Shown: positions 23,542-32,618 of the stretch, in pieces | Layout of the letters: each line of letters opens with the position of its first letter | How positions within the stretch are numbered: the first letter of the stretch is position 1 | Assembly: GCA_003142855.1 (NCBI GenBank) | Contig: PLNW01000048.1 | Coordinates: forward strand, 1-48,788 | Reading direction: 5' to 3' | From: Myxococcales bacterium | GTDB taxonomy: Bacteria > Myxococcota_A > Polyangia > Fen-1088 | DNA length: 48,788 bases | Translations under genes and position numbers: made by a program | The notes under the pieces: generated by a model | Told to the model about the DNA's origin: nothing | Database searches by the model: none | The model's input: only the letters and a program-made list of their open reading frames with translations

Positions 23542-23871
23542 ATGATCATAGAAGTACGTTTCGAGAACCTGGTCGCGCTCCACCTGCTCAAGCTCGTCGA
23601 CGCATGGAACGACTACGGGTACGGCGACTACGCCTTGCTCTATGTCCGCGACAGGGAGAAGCGAGAGGTCGACTTCCTGGTCACGGATCGCCGCCGACCT
23701 GTGCTGCTGGTCGAAGCCAAGCTTTCAGACAGCGAGCCGAGTCCGGCCTTGCGCTATTTCGCCGAGCGGCTACGCCCCAAGTGGGCGATCCAGGTCGTGC
23801 GCCGTGGCCACACGCGGATTTGGGGAGCGATCCGCGTCTTGCCTGCCGAGCGTTTTCTGGCCTGGATCTGA
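23542..23871 (+). pseudogene. C-terminal fragment of a DUF4143 AAA-type ATPase
   Basis: The 109 codons encode RFENLVALHLLKLVDAW, the Asp of REVDFLV and the E-x-K of LLVEAK, which form the DUF4143 nuclease-like C-terminal domain. The AAA ATPase domain that normally precedes it (about 250 residues with Walker motifs) is absent, and no matching sequence is seen upstream. The piece is therefore a truncated remnant unless it is expressed alone from ATG 23542. The domain has the D...ExK arrangement of PDDEXK proteins. It lies 79 bp upstream of the exporter operon. Confidence 0.7.
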
Positions 23872-23949
23872 TGCGCGGCTACTCCGACATCGGTTGATCC
23901 GTTCCGCTCGTCCGTCGTGTATCATGGTCGGCGACAGTCGAGGGATCTC

Positions 23950-25140
23950 ATGTTTGCCCGCTTTGCACGAGCCCAGGACGCCTCTTCCCGCATGGTCGTG
24001 ACGGGCGTGTTGGGTGGGGTTCTCTTGGCGGCGTGGTCGGCCTGGTTTTTCTTGGCGCGGGTGGGGCTCTACGAGGTCAGTCGCTCGGCGCGCTTGGAAG
24101 TGGCGACGGCGCCCTATGATGTCGATTCGCCGGTGGCGGCGCGCCTCCTGCGCAGCGCCTTGGTGCTCGACCGGCAGGTGCAGCAGGGCGAGATTCTGGT
24201 CGAGCTGGATGCCGAGGCATTCCGCTTGGAACGCGCGGCCGAGCAGAGCCGACTGGCGACCCTGGGCCCGCAGATCGAAGCCTTGCGCGAAGAACTGGCC
24301 TCGCAAGAGCAAGCTATGCGCGGCGAGGGGCGCGCCAGTGCGGCGCAGGTGAACGAGGCGCGCGCCCACCTACGCGCCTCGAATGCCGTGGCCGAGCAGA
24401 AAGAAGCAGAGCGGGTCAAGATCCAGTCGCTGCACGAAAAGCGGCTGGTGGCGACGCTGGACCGCGACCGCCTGCAGGCCGAGGTGCAGCGACAGAACGC
24501 CGAGACCGAAGCCGCGCGCGTGCAGGTGGGCCGGGTGGGCAACGAGGGCGCGGTCAAGGTGAGCGAGCGCAAGGCGCAGATGGCGGGATTGCAGGCCGAC
24601 ATCGCGCGCCTGCAGAGCGAGCGCGCCGACGCCGAGGGCAAGCTGCGCATTCTCGATCAGAAGATCGACTTGCACTTGATTCGCGCGCCCATCGCCGGCC
24701 GCATAGGGAACATGGTGAACCTGCGGGCTGGCGCCATGCTGGCCGAACGCACCCGACTATGCACCGTCGTTCCCACCGGCGGGCTGCGCGCCGTGGCCTT
24801 CTTCGACCCGGCGACCGCGACCGGGCGGGTGCACACGGGGCAGAGCGCGCGGCTGCGCATGCTCGGTTTTCCCTGGACCAAGTACGGCATGCTGCAGGCC
24901 GAAGTGGATCGCGTGGGCAATGAGCCCAAGGACGGCCTCATTCGCGTTGAGTTGGTCTTGCGCTCGCCGCAGCGGACGAACATTCCTTTGGAGCATGGCC
25001 TGCCGGCTAGTGCCGAGGTCGAGGTGGAACGGGTTTCGCCTTTTGCCCTGGTGCTGGACACGGCCGGCCGGTTCCTTATGAGTGCCCAGGCCAGTGCCGC
25101 GCCCGCCGTGCCCAACCCGGCGCAGGTTCCAGATAGATGA
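23950..25140 (+). CDS. HlyD-family membrane-fusion (adaptor) protein
   Basis: A single N-terminal membrane helix (MVVTGVLGGVLLAAWSAWFFL) is followed by a lipoyl-like half (VDSPVAARLLRSALVLDRQVQQGEILVELD), a long alpha-helical hairpin (about 85-235) and the second half (LHLIRAPIAGRIGNMVNLRAGAMLAERTRLCTVVP). This is the architecture of adaptor proteins of type I and bacteriocin export systems. ATG 23950 is chosen because GAGGGA lies just upstream; a longer frame from 23917 lacks a signal. It overlaps the following ABC gene by 4 bp. It should bridge the inner-membrane transporter to an outer-membrane channel; no TolC-like gene is in the window. Confidence 0.85.
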   Translation: MFARFARAQDASSRMVVTGVLGGVLLAAWSAWFFLARVGLYEVSRSARLEVATAPYDVDSPVAARLLRSALVLDRQVQQGEILVELDAEAFRLERAAEQSRLATLGPQIEALREELASQEQAMRGEGRASAAQVNEARAHLRASNAVAEQKEAERVKIQSLHEKRLVATLDRDRLQAEVQRQNAETEAARVQVGRVGNEGAVKVSERKAQMAGLQADIARLQSERADAEGKLRILDQKIDLHLIRAPIAGRIGNMVNLRAGAMLAERTRLCTVVPTGGLRAVAFFDPATATGRVHTGQSARLRMLGFPWTKYGMLQAEVDRVGNEPKDGLIRVELVLRSPQRTNIPLEHGLPASAEVEVERVSPFALVLDTAGRFLMSAQASAAPAVPNPAQVPDR

Positions 25141-27833
25141 GCAGAACTGTTTCAAAGGACCACGCCCAGGGTGAGTCGGAGAGCGCGCGGGAGCGGCGGC
25201 AGTTCTTCGCCCACGAGGTGGTGCAGACCTCGGCCATGGACTGCGGCCCCGCAGCCCTGAAATCGCTGCTGGAAGGTTTCGGCATTCGCGCCCACTACGG
25301 TCGGCTGCGTGAGGCTTGTCACACCACGGTCGACGGGTCGTCCATCGATACGCTCGAGGATTTGGCTGGAAGACTGGGTCTGGAAGCCAGCCAGATGTTG
25401 TTGCCGGTGGAGCACGTGCTCTTGCGCGAATCCGATGCGCTGCCGGCCCTGGTCGTGGTCAGGCTGCCTTCGGGCCTGACCCACTTCGTGGTGGTGTGGC
25501 GCATGGTGGGGCCGTGGATCCAGGTCATGGACCCGGGCCGCGGCCGGCGCTGGATGAGCAAGCGAGATCTCCTGCGCGATTTGTACGTACACGAGATGCC
25601 AGCCCCGGCGGCAGACTTTGCGGCGTGGACGCGCGAGCCGGGCTTCCTGGATCCGCTGCGGCTCCGCTTGCACAGGCTGGGCGTGCGCGATGCCGGTCAG
25701 CGCATCGCTGCGGCCGCGGCCGGTGCGGACTGGCGCCCCTTGTGTGCGCTGGAGGCCTGCGCCCGGGCAACCGAACAATTGTTGAGCGGCAAAGTCGTAT
25801 CTCGTCCCCGTGCCGCGCGGGCCTTCGAGTGCCTGTGGCAAGAGGTGGTGCGTGACGTGGAGTCGCCGCTCGTGCCTGAAACTCTGTGGTCCGCGCGCCT
25901 AGCCGCGCCGGTCGACGGGCAACCCATGCTGACCTTGCGCGGAGCCCTGGCGCTGCGGGTTTCTGGCCGGGACGGGCAGCAAGCGGCACAAGGGCCGCCG
26001 CCCGATCTGGCGGCGGTGCTGGCTGACGATCAGCCAGGTCCGGCGCGCAAGCTGCTTGAGTTCTTGCGCGCAGACGGGCTTCTGCGTTTCGTACCTGTGG
26101 TGGCCGCGTTGGCGCTGGCCGGAATCGGGACCGTGGTGGAGTCGCTGCTTTTCCGCAGCGCTATCGACATCGGTCAGCGCCTGCCGCTTTTCGAGCAGCG
26201 CCTGGCAGCGGCGGGCGCTTTGCTCGTGCTGCTCGCCTCATTCTTCCTGGTGGAATGGCCTTTGGCGCGGGCCCTGTGGGCCGTGGGCAGCCGGCTGGAG
26301 ATGCGGCTGCGCCAGGCTTTTCTGCGCAAATTGCCCCTGCTCGGGGATCGCTATTTCCAGAGCCGGCCGATTTCGGACATGGCGGAGCGCGCGCACCTTC
26401 TGCACTGGCTGCGCCTTCTGCCCGGGCAGGGTGGTCAGCTGGTGCGCGCGACCTGCGAGATGATCACCACCACCGCCGGCGTGATCTGGCTGTATCCGTC
26501 GGGCGCGCCCTTGGTCTTGACGCTGGCGGGGCTGATGCTGGTCTTGCCGTTTTGTTTCCAGCCGGCGCTGGTGGAACGGGATCTGCGCATGCGCGGCCAC
26601 GCCGGGGGCTTGGCGCGCTTCTATCTAGACGCGCTGCTGGGCCTGTCAGCCATTCGCGCGCACACCGCCGAGCCGGCGCTGCGCAGCGAGCACGGCGGGC
26701 GACTGCGCGAGTGGGCGCGGGCGGCCCGGGACGCCACGCGTTTGGCGGTCATCATCGAAACCGCGCAGGGCTTGCTGGGATTCGGTCTGGCGGCGGTTCT
26801 GGTCTTTCGCTACCTGATGTCAGCCTCGGGCTCGGGCTGGGCGATCTTGATCGTGTATTGGCTCTTCATGCTGCCGTCGCTGGGCCAGGAGATCGCGTTT
26901 CTGATCCAACAATACCCGCAGCATCGCAACGTGACCTTGCGCCTGATGGAGCCGTTGGGCGCGCCGGAGAGCCCAGCCGAAGCGGAGGACGGTTCGCTTC
27001 CGCAGTCGACCGCGGCCGGGGCTGCCGTGGATCTGCGCGAGGTACGCGTGATAGCGGCGGGCAACGAGATCCTCGCGGTCGACAGGCTGACTCTCGCGGC
27101 GGGCGAACACGTGGCCATCGTAGGCTCATCAGGCGCGGGCAAGTCCAGCCTGGTCGGTCTTCTGTTGGGCTGGTATCGCCCGGACGTCGGCGTGGTGCGC
27201 GTCGACGGCCAGGAACTGCGCGGGCGCTGGCTGGACGAGCTGCGACGCCAGACCCTGTGGGTGGATCCCGCGGTGCAGCTGTGGAATCGGTCGTTGCTGG
27301 AGAATCTTCGCTTCGGCAGCGACGGCGAGCATCGGGCTGTGGGCGACGCGGTGGAGGCCGCGCAGCTCGACGAGGTGCTGGCCCGTCTGCCCATGGGTTT
27401 GCAGACGCCGCTGGGCGCAGGCGGGGCCTTGCTTTCCGGCGGCGAGGGCCAGCGGGTGCGGCTGGGTCGGGCCGTGTGTCGGGGCGCGGCCCGCTTGGTG
27501 GTTTTCGACGAGCCTTTCTGCGGGCTGGAACGTTCGCGGCGGGAAGATCTGCTGAAGGCCGCGCGGGCACGCTGGGCGACGGCGACATTTCTGTGCATCA
27601 CCCACGACATCGGCCAGACCCTGGAGTTTCCGCGAGTGCTGGTGGTGGACAAAGGACACGTGGCTGAGGACGGTGCGCCCAAGCAACTGGCCGGCCAGGC
27701 GGGCACGCGTTACGCCCGCTTGCTGGCGGCCGAGGTGCGCGCGCGGGCGCGTCTTGACGGCCCGCAGTGGCGGCATCTGCGCCTGGACAAGGGACAGATC
27801 GAAGAGCGCCCGGCACAGGGAGGAACCACATGA
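25137..27833 (+). CDS. C39-peptidase ABC exporter (bacteriocin/NHLM-type)
   Basis: The N-terminal C39 domain (about 25-150) has Q30, C36 (TSAMDCGPAALKSLL), H116 (THFVVVW) and D132 (MDPGRG), the complete cysteine-protease set used to cut leader peptides after a double-Gly-type site. About 150 extra residues separate it from the transmembrane domain (about 315-600). The nucleotide-binding domain has Walker A GSSGAGKS (about 663), the LSGGE signature (about 766), Walker B RLVVFDEP and the H-loop CITHD. At 898 residues it is longer than usual because of the linker. It is coupled by 4-bp overlaps to genes on both sides and is expected to process and export a peptide. No precursor gene was recognised nearby. 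Confidence 0.88.
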   Translation: MSRTVSKDHAQGESESARERRQFFAHEVVQTSAMDCGPAALKSLLEGFGIRAHYGRLREACHTTVDGSSIDTLEDLAGRLGLEASQMLLPVEHVLLRESDALPALVVVRLPSGLTHFVVVWRMVGPWIQVMDPGRGRRWMSKRDLLRDLYVHEMPAPAADFAAWTREPGFLDPLRLRLHRLGVRDAGQRIAAAAAGADWRPLCALEACARATEQLLSGKVVSRPRAARAFECLWQEVVRDVESPLVPETLWSARLAAPVDGQPMLTLRGALALRVSGRDGQQAAQGPPPDLAAVLADDQPGPARKLLEFLRADGLLRFVPVVAALALAGIGTVVESLLFRSAIDIGQRLPLFEQRLAAAGALLVLLASFFLVEWPLARALWAVGSRLEMRLRQAFLRKLPLLGDRYFQSRPISDMAERAHLLHWLRLLPGQGGQLVRATCEMITTTAGVIWLYPSGAPLVLTLAGLMLVLPFCFQPALVERDLRMRGHAGGLARFYLDALLGLSAIRAHTAEPALRSEHGGRLREWARAARDATRLAVIIETAQGLLGFGLAAVLVFRYLMSASGSGWAILIVYWLFMLPSLGQEIAFLIQQYPQHRNVTLRLMEPLGAPESPAEAEDGSLPQSTAAGAAVDLREVRVIAAGNEILAVDRLTLAAGEHVAIVGSSGAGKSSLVGLLLGWYRPDVGVVRVDGQELRGRWLDELRRQTLWVDPAVQLWNRSLLENLRFGSDGEHRAVGDAVEAAQLDEVLARLPMGLQTPLGAGGALLSGGEGQRVRLGRAVCRGAARLVVFDEPFCGLERSRREDLLKAARARWATATFLCITHDIGQTLEFPRVLVVDKGHVAEDGAPKQLAGQAGTRYARLLAAEVRARARLDGPQWRHLRLDKGQIEERPAQGGTT

Positions 27834-29998
27834 GCCGCGGGCGTGCGGACGCGGCGACGATGGCCAGCCCGGCGGCCGCAGCCTGGCCAGCCGGTAGACT
27901 GGGTGATGCTCTGGTCGCGGTGACCGAGCGCCTCCTGCCTCAGCGACGGGCGACCCGCTTGCAAGATCCTCCGTCCAACATCGGCGACGGTCCGGCCCTG
28001 GCTGCTTTCGTGGAAGATGCCGCCAGTCAACTCGGGCTGGAGATTGAGCCGGTGGATGCGCGCGTGTCGACCGTGCGTGGGCTTCTGGCCGAGGGAGGTC
28101 CGGTGTTGGTCGCCCATCCGGGCTCGGACTCGGCAGGGGCGCTGTTCTTGGTGCTGCTGACCTGTGACCAGCGCGGGCGTGTGGCCGAGGTGCTGGGCGC
28201 TGACCGGCGCGTGCATCGTCTGGCCGCGGCCGAGATCGACGCCTGGCTCGACGATGAGCAGCGCGGTCCGGCCGGGGAGGCCTTCGCCCGTTTTGCTTCG
28301 GCCGTGGGCCTCGCGGCTCGCGATGAAGAGAAGACCCGCCGGATTCTCGGCGGCGTGGTCGGGCCCAGCCGGGCGGCGGTGGGCTGGGCGCTACACCCGG
28401 CTGCCAGCAGCCTGGCCGAACGCTTTGCCCAGGCAGGGGCCAGGCGCGTGGTGGGCACTGCGCTGGCATCGTATCTGGCGGGCTTTGCGCTCATGGTGGG
28501 CTCGTGGTGGTTGCTTGGGGCCGCGGCGCTGCAGGGCCATCTGGAACCGGGCTGGCTTTGGGCATGGGGCATGTTGCTGCTGACTTTCGTGGCGTGTCGG
28601 GGAAGCGGGGTGTGGGCGGCTGGCCGTCTGGCCGTGCAAGTGGGCGGACTGGTGCGCGAGCGTTTGCTCGAAGGCATCCTGCGCCTGCCCGCCGACCAGG
28701 TGCGGGTCAAAGGGGTAGGGAACCTGCTCGGCACTGTCCTGGAGGCTGATGCCCTGGATGCTTTCGCGCGCACCGGTGGGCCTTTGTTGTTGGCCGACGT
28801 ATTCCAGTTCTTGTTTGGCGCTGTGGTGTTGCTGCTGGGCGCGGCGCCGATTCTGCACCTCGCGCTGCTGGTCGGCTGGCTGCTCTTGGCCGCCGGACTG
28901 GTGCGCCGCCTGTATCGACGACTGCTCGACTGGGCCGACGCACGCTTGCTACTCACCGACGAGCTGGTGGAAACCATGGTGGGCTATCGCACCTTGGTGG
29001 CGCAGCAGCCAGCGGCGCAGCAACAGGAGGGCGCGGACCGAGGTCTGGCAGTCTACGGTCGCAAGCAGGCCGCCCTCGACAGCGAGATGGCGCGCCTGTC
29101 GTCGTTTTTGCCCCGCGGCTGGCTGGTGCTGGGTGTGGCGGCGCTCGCCCCGAGCTTTGCAACCGGCACAGCGCAAAGCACGCCGTTGGCGGTCAGCCTG
29201 GGCGGCGTCTTGCTGGTGTACTTGGCTCTTCGTCGCGTGGCCATGGAGACCGGGCCAGGCCTGGCGGCGGCCTTCCTTGGCTGGAGACGCACGCAGCCCT
29301 TGTTCGAGGCGGCGTCAGAGACGCCTGAAGCGGGAGAGAGCGTGGCCGTGCTGCCCACGGAAGTGGACGAGGCGAGCGCCGGCCGGCGTGGGTTGCTGGT
29401 GGGCCGCGACGTCAGCTTCAGCTACCCGGGCCGACTCGAGCCGGTGTTGCGTGGCTGCAGCATCGAGATCCGGCGGCACCAGCACATTCTGCTCGAAGGA
29501 CCATCGGGCTCGGGCAAGTCGACCCTGGGCGCGCTTCTCTGTGGGTTGCGCCAGCCGTCGAGCGGCTTGTTGTTGTTGGGCGGATTCGACCATCACAGCC
29601 TGCGGCCCGAGCGCTGGCGCCAGCGCGCCGCAGGCGTGCCGCAGAGCCACGAGAACCACATCTTGTCAGCGTCGCTGCTGTTCAACATCGCCATGGCCCG
29701 GCGCTGGCCGCCGCGCTCGGAAGACGAGCAGGAGATCGAGGCTATCTGTCGCGAGCTGGGGTTGTCCGACCTGATTGCGCGCATGCCGGGAGGGCTGCAA
29801 CAAATGGTGGGGGACAGTGGTTGGCAGCTTTCGCAAGGCGAGCGCAGCCGCGTGTGCGTAGCGCGGGCGCTGCTGCAGCAAGCCGACTTGCGCGTGCTCG
29901 ACGAGAGTTTCGCTACCCTTGATCCCGAGACCCTGGACCGCGTGCTCGAGTGCGTGGTGCGACGTTCGGAAACCCTGGTGGTGGTTTCGCACGCGTAG
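27830..29998 (+). CDS. Second ABC exporter subunit with degenerate N-terminal domain
   Basis: The 722-residue protein begins at ATG 27830 (GGAGGAA upstream; ATGA overlap with the previous stop). Residues about 45-160 resemble the layout of a C39-like domain (LAAFVEDAASQLGLEIEPV, then VLVAHPG and FLVLLTCDQ) but have no catalytic Cys or His. A transmembrane domain (about 210-465) and an ATPase domain follow, with Walker A GPSGSGKS, an LSQGE signature and Walker B RVLDES. The protein ends directly after the H-loop VVVSHA. Two-ABC plus HlyD sets, in which only one ABC protein has a peptidase, are known from NHLM-type bacteriocin export systems, so a heterodimeric exporter is likely. Confidence 0.85.
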   Translation: MSRGRADAATMASPAAAAWPAGRLGDALVAVTERLLPQRRATRLQDPPSNIGDGPALAAFVEDAASQLGLEIEPVDARVSTVRGLLAEGGPVLVAHPGSDSAGALFLVLLTCDQRGRVAEVLGADRRVHRLAAAEIDAWLDDEQRGPAGEAFARFASAVGLAARDEEKTRRILGGVVGPSRAAVGWALHPAASSLAERFAQAGARRVVGTALASYLAGFALMVGSWWLLGAAALQGHLEPGWLWAWGMLLLTFVACRGSGVWAAGRLAVQVGGLVRERLLEGILRLPADQVRVKGVGNLLGTVLEADALDAFARTGGPLLLADVFQFLFGAVVLLLGAAPILHLALLVGWLLLAAGLVRRLYRRLLDWADARLLLTDELVETMVGYRTLVAQQPAAQQQEGADRGLAVYGRKQAALDSEMARLSSFLPRGWLVLGVAALAPSFATGTAQSTPLAVSLGGVLLVYLALRRVAMETGPGLAAAFLGWRRTQPLFEAASETPEAGESVAVLPTEVDEASAGRRGLLVGRDVSFSYPGRLEPVLRGCSIEIRRHQHILLEGPSGSGKSTLGALLCGLRQPSSGLLLLGGFDHHSLRPERWRQRAAGVPQSHENHILSASLLFNIAMARRWPPRSEDEQEIEAICRELGLSDLIARMPGGLQQMVGDSGWQLSQGERSRVCVARALLQQADLRVLDESFATLDPETLDRVLECVVRRSETLVVVSHA

Positions 29999-30000
29999 GC

Positions 30001-30050
30001 CTCTGTGTCCTCTCCTCTCCCCTCGGTGTTCTCAGCGGAGGGGAGACATC
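30001..30050. terminator. CTCTGTG-type repeat copy forming a hairpin between convergent genes
   Basis: TCTCCCCTC at 30016-30024 pairs perfectly with GAGGGGAGA at 30038-30046. The hairpin lies between the convergent ABC gene and eda, where a bidirectional terminator is expected; there is no T-run. The pyrimidine-rich sequence (CTCTGTGTCCTCTCCTC) is one copy of a repeat family also seen at 31.99-32.11, 43.18-43.43 and 43.48-43.52 kb. Confidence 0.5.
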
Positions 30051-30063
30051 CAGACGCACCCGC

Positions 30064-30723
30064 CTACTTCGCCCGTGCCTGTTTGACGATATCAACAAAT
30101 AACTGCGCGCGATCGGTGACCAGTTCGTCGCGTCCCTCGCGCAAGGCTTTGACGTCGACCAGGTCGCCGCCCACGCCCAGGGCCTCGGCCCCAGCCTTGA
30201 TGAAGGCCGCAGCAGTCTGCAAGGAAACCCCTCCAGTGGGGACCAGCTTGATGTGCGGCAGCGGCGCCTTGAGGGCCTTGAGGTAGCTCGCTCCGCCCAC
30301 CGCGCCCGCGGGAAACACTTTTACGAAATCGGCGCCCGCCGACCAGGCAGTCACCACCTCGGTCGGGGTGAGCGCGCCCGGCATCACCAAGACGCCTTGC
30401 TGCTTACAAAAGGCAATCGTCTCGAGGCTCAGCGCCGGGCTCACGATGAACTGGGCACCAGCCTCGATACAGGTCTGCGCGGTTTGCGCGTCCATCACCG
30501 TGCCCGCGCCGATGATCACCTCGGGATCGATCTCCTCGGTCAGTCCCTTAATCACGTCCACCGCACCGGGAACCGTCATGGTGATCTCGAGCACCGAGAT
30601 CCCGCCCTTGAGGATGGCCGCCACCGCCCGCCTTGCCATGTCGGTGGACTCGGCCCGCACCACGGGAATGATGCCGATGGATGTGAGACGACTGCTAACT
30701 TCTGCTTTGTCGCGCGATCTCAT
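30064..30723 (-). CDS. eda: 2-dehydro-3-deoxy-phosphogluconate (KDPG) aldolase
   Basis: The aldolase splits KDPG into pyruvate and glyceraldehyde 3-phosphate in the Entner-Doudoroff and uronate pathways. IIPVVRAES, SVLEITMTVPGA (catalytic Glu), IGAGTVMDA, and FVKVFPAGAVGG with the Schiff-base Lys are the family motifs. The 219-residue size is normal and AAAGG lies just before the ATG. It lies 18 bp downstream of kdgK on the same strand, so the two are probably one transcript that converts KDG to central metabolites. A KDPGal-specific variant cannot be excluded. Confidence 0.9.
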   Translation of the reverse strand: MRSRDKAEVSSRLTSIGIIPVVRAESTDMARRAVAAILKGGISVLEITMTVPGAVDVIKGLTEEIDPEVIIGAGTVMDAQTAQTCIEAGAQFIVSPALSLETIAFCKQQGVLVMPGALTPTEVVTAWSAGADFVKVFPAGAVGGASYLKALKAPLPHIKLVPTGGVSLQTAAAFIKAGAEALGVGGDLVDVKALREGRDELVTDRAQLFVDIVKQARAK

Positions 30724-30741
30724 GCTGCCTTTCTTTGGAAA

Positions 30742-31842
30742 CTAGCGGGCCACGCGCGCACTGGCGCCCTTCATGACCTTTTCGACTTCTGCCAAGGTTG
30801 CCATGGTGGTGTCGCCGGGCGTGGTCATGGCCAACGCCCCATGCGCGGCTCCACATTCCACGGCCCACTCCGGGGATTTGTCGGCGAGAAAACCGTAGAT
30901 CAACCCGGACGCGAACGAGTCACCGCCGCCCACCCGATCGTAGATTTCCAGATCGTTGCGGACCGTGGCGGAATAGAGCTGACCCTGGTAGTAGCACACG
31001 GCGCCCCAATCGTTGCAGGTCGCGCTTCGGGCATTGCGCAGGGTGGTGGCCACCAGCTTGAGATTGGGGTACGCGGCGATCACGCGTTCGATCATTCGGC
31101 GGAAACTTTCTGGGTCAAGTTGCGACAGGTTCTCGTCCACGCCTTCCACCTCGAAGCCCAGCGCCGCGGTGAAATCCTCTTCGTTGCCAAAGAGCACGTC
31201 GACCTGGGACACGACCTCGCGGTTGACTTCGATAGCGCGTTTGCGCCCACCGATGGCTTTCCACAGCGACTCACGATAGTTGAGGTCATAGGACGCCACG
31301 GTGCCGTTGTCGCGCGCGGCTTTGAGCGCTTCCTTGGCCACCAGGGGTGTGGTTTCCGACAGGGCACAGAAGATTCCGCCGGTGTGGAACCAGCGTGTGC
31401 CTTCCCCGCGGAAGATCAGTTTCCAGTCCACGCTGCCGGGTTGCAGCTGCGACACCGCGGTGTGCCCGCGGTCGGAACAGCCGAGCGGGGCGCGCAGCCC
31501 GAATCCGCGTTCGGTGAAATTCATGCCGTTGCGAACCGTGCGGCCCACGCCATCGTAGGGAACCCATTTGACGTGCGATTGGTCCACGCCCCCCTGGTAG
31601 ATGAGATCCTGCACCAGGCGGCCGATGGGGTTGTCCGCCAGGGCGGTCACCACCGCGGTTTTCAGGCCGAAACAGCGATGCAGCCCGCGTGCGACGTTGT
31701 ACTCGCCGCCGCCTTCCCACACCTGGAACGAACGTGTGGTTGCGATACGTCCATCCCCGGGATCGAGGCGCAGCATGATTTCGCCCAGGCTGACGAGATC
31801 CCACTTCGCGCTTCCTGCTGGCTTGATTCTTAGAGGTTCCAT
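30742..31842 (-). CDS. kdgK: 2-keto-3-deoxygluconate kinase (PfkB family)
   Basis: The protein has the PfkB ribokinase fold: SLGEIMLRLDPGDGRI at the N-terminus, EGGGEYNVARGLHRCFG, and the anion-hole/catalytic motif DRVGGGDSFASGLIYGFL near the C-terminus with the catalytic Asp. Pairing with eda supports 2-keto-3-deoxygluconate as substrate. ATG 31842 is preferred; the frame extends two codons further to a TTG. The product would feed KDPG aldolase. Polysaccharide lyases or oxidoreductases that make KDG are not in this window. A hairpin repeat element lies upstream at 31985-32118. Confidence 0.85.
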   Translation of the reverse strand: MEPLRIKPAGSAKWDLVSLGEIMLRLDPGDGRIATTRSFQVWEGGGEYNVARGLHRCFGLKTAVVTALADNPIGRLVQDLIYQGGVDQSHVKWVPYDGVGRTVRNGMNFTERGFGLRAPLGCSDRGHTAVSQLQPGSVDWKLIFRGEGTRWFHTGGIFCALSETTPLVAKEALKAARDNGTVASYDLNYRESLWKAIGGRKRAIEVNREVVSQVDVLFGNEEDFTAALGFEVEGVDENLSQLDPESFRRMIERVIAAYPNLKLVATTLRNARSATCNDWGAVCYYQGQLYSATVRNDLEIYDRVGGGDSFASGLIYGFLADKSPEWAVECGAAHGALAMTTPGDTTMATLAEVEKVMKGASARVAR

Positions 31843-31984
31843 GTGCAAGTCACCGACGAATTTTCTGGCCGGAGCGTACAGGAAATGCAGCGGGCGATCA
31901 AATGCGTGTTCTCGACGCGCCAGCCACGCTCAGGTCCGATGTCCGTCGCTAAACGCCCATCACGCGATGTTGGGGTGGATCAAA

Positions 31985-32118
31985 GTCACCTGTTCCACAC
32001 AGAGGCACAGAGGCCGCAGGGGCGGAGGAGAGAGGAAAGGGTTGGATTATAGCGCAGTCTAAATCCTTTCTTCTAATCCGAGATCTGTGCCCTCTGTGCC
32101 TCTGTGCGACATAGGTAA
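31985..32118. repeat. imperfect inverted-repeat element with CTCTGTG arms
   Basis: CACAGAGGCACAGAGG at 31998-32013 is the exact reverse complement of CCTCTGTGCCTCTGTG at 32091-32106. The similarity extends about 13 bp outward with mismatches. The interior holds a pyrimidine-rich segment and no gene. It occupies most of the 313-bp gap between kdgK and the Cys-rich lipoprotein and could fold as one long hairpin. Confidence 0.6.
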
Positions 32119-32155
32119 CTGGCACCGTATTGGATCGCGCTCTACAAGATCCTGG

Positions 32156-32494
32156 TCAGTGCGCGACGCTGCTGGTGCAGCCTGCCGCCGTCGGGTTCGC
32201 CAAACAGGAAGCCGCGTAGTTGCCAAACTGCGTTGGACAAGCGGATTCGGTGGCGGTCAAATCCATATTTCCGCTGGAGTCGCACTTCTCGTTCGCCTCT
32301 ACGCAGTTCAGAACGGCCTGAAACGGGCTTCCGCAAGTCGAGGCCAACATCGCCTGGCAGCCGGTGACATAGGTCGCCGAGGGTGTAGTGTCCTGCGCGC
32401 ATTTGCCCTTGTCCGAGCACTTGACATCGTCGTTGCCGCAGCCAGAGAACGCCATCGTGGCAATGGTCATCGCAGCAAGAAAGAGATTCTTCAT
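32156..32494 (-). CDS. Small Cys-rich lipoprotein
   Basis: The protein starts MKNLFLAAMTIATMAFSGC, a short signal peptide with a lipobox-like end, followed by about 95 residues with nine further cysteines. The pattern (KCSDKGKC, VTGCQAMLASTC, LNCVEANEKC) suggests several disulfides outside the cytoplasm. ATG 32494 is chosen because GGAGGGA precedes it and it begins the signal peptide. Function is unknown; similar small Cys-rich lipoproteins are frequent in myxobacteria as I recall. It is divergent from the antitoxin gene. Confidence 0.7.
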   Translation of the reverse strand: MKNLFLAAMTIATMAFSGCGNDDVKCSDKGKCAQDTTPSATYVTGCQAMLASTCGSPFQAVLNCVEANEKCDSSGNMDLTATESACPTQFGNYAASCLANPTAAGCTSSVAH

Positions 32495-32587
32495 TTCGTG
32501 TCCCTCCAAGTCTCGTAGGTGTGGCTAGGCTTCAAACGACGGGGAGAACATTATGCTGCCGGGGAGGGCAGGGCAAGACCTCGCGTG

Positions 32588-32611
32588 TAGCACCAAATTC
32601 AGTGCTATATT
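32588..32611 (+). promoter_or_regulatory. candidate operator and -10 box of the Phd-ParE pair
   Basis: TAGCAC at 32588-32593 and GTGCTA at 32602-32607 form an inverted repeat with an 8-bp spacer. It overlaps a -10-like TATATT at 32606-32611, only seven bases before the antitoxin ATG. This fits autorepression by the antitoxin and a leaderless or very short-leader transcript. Confidence 0.4.
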
Positions 32612-32618
32612 GCGGTCT

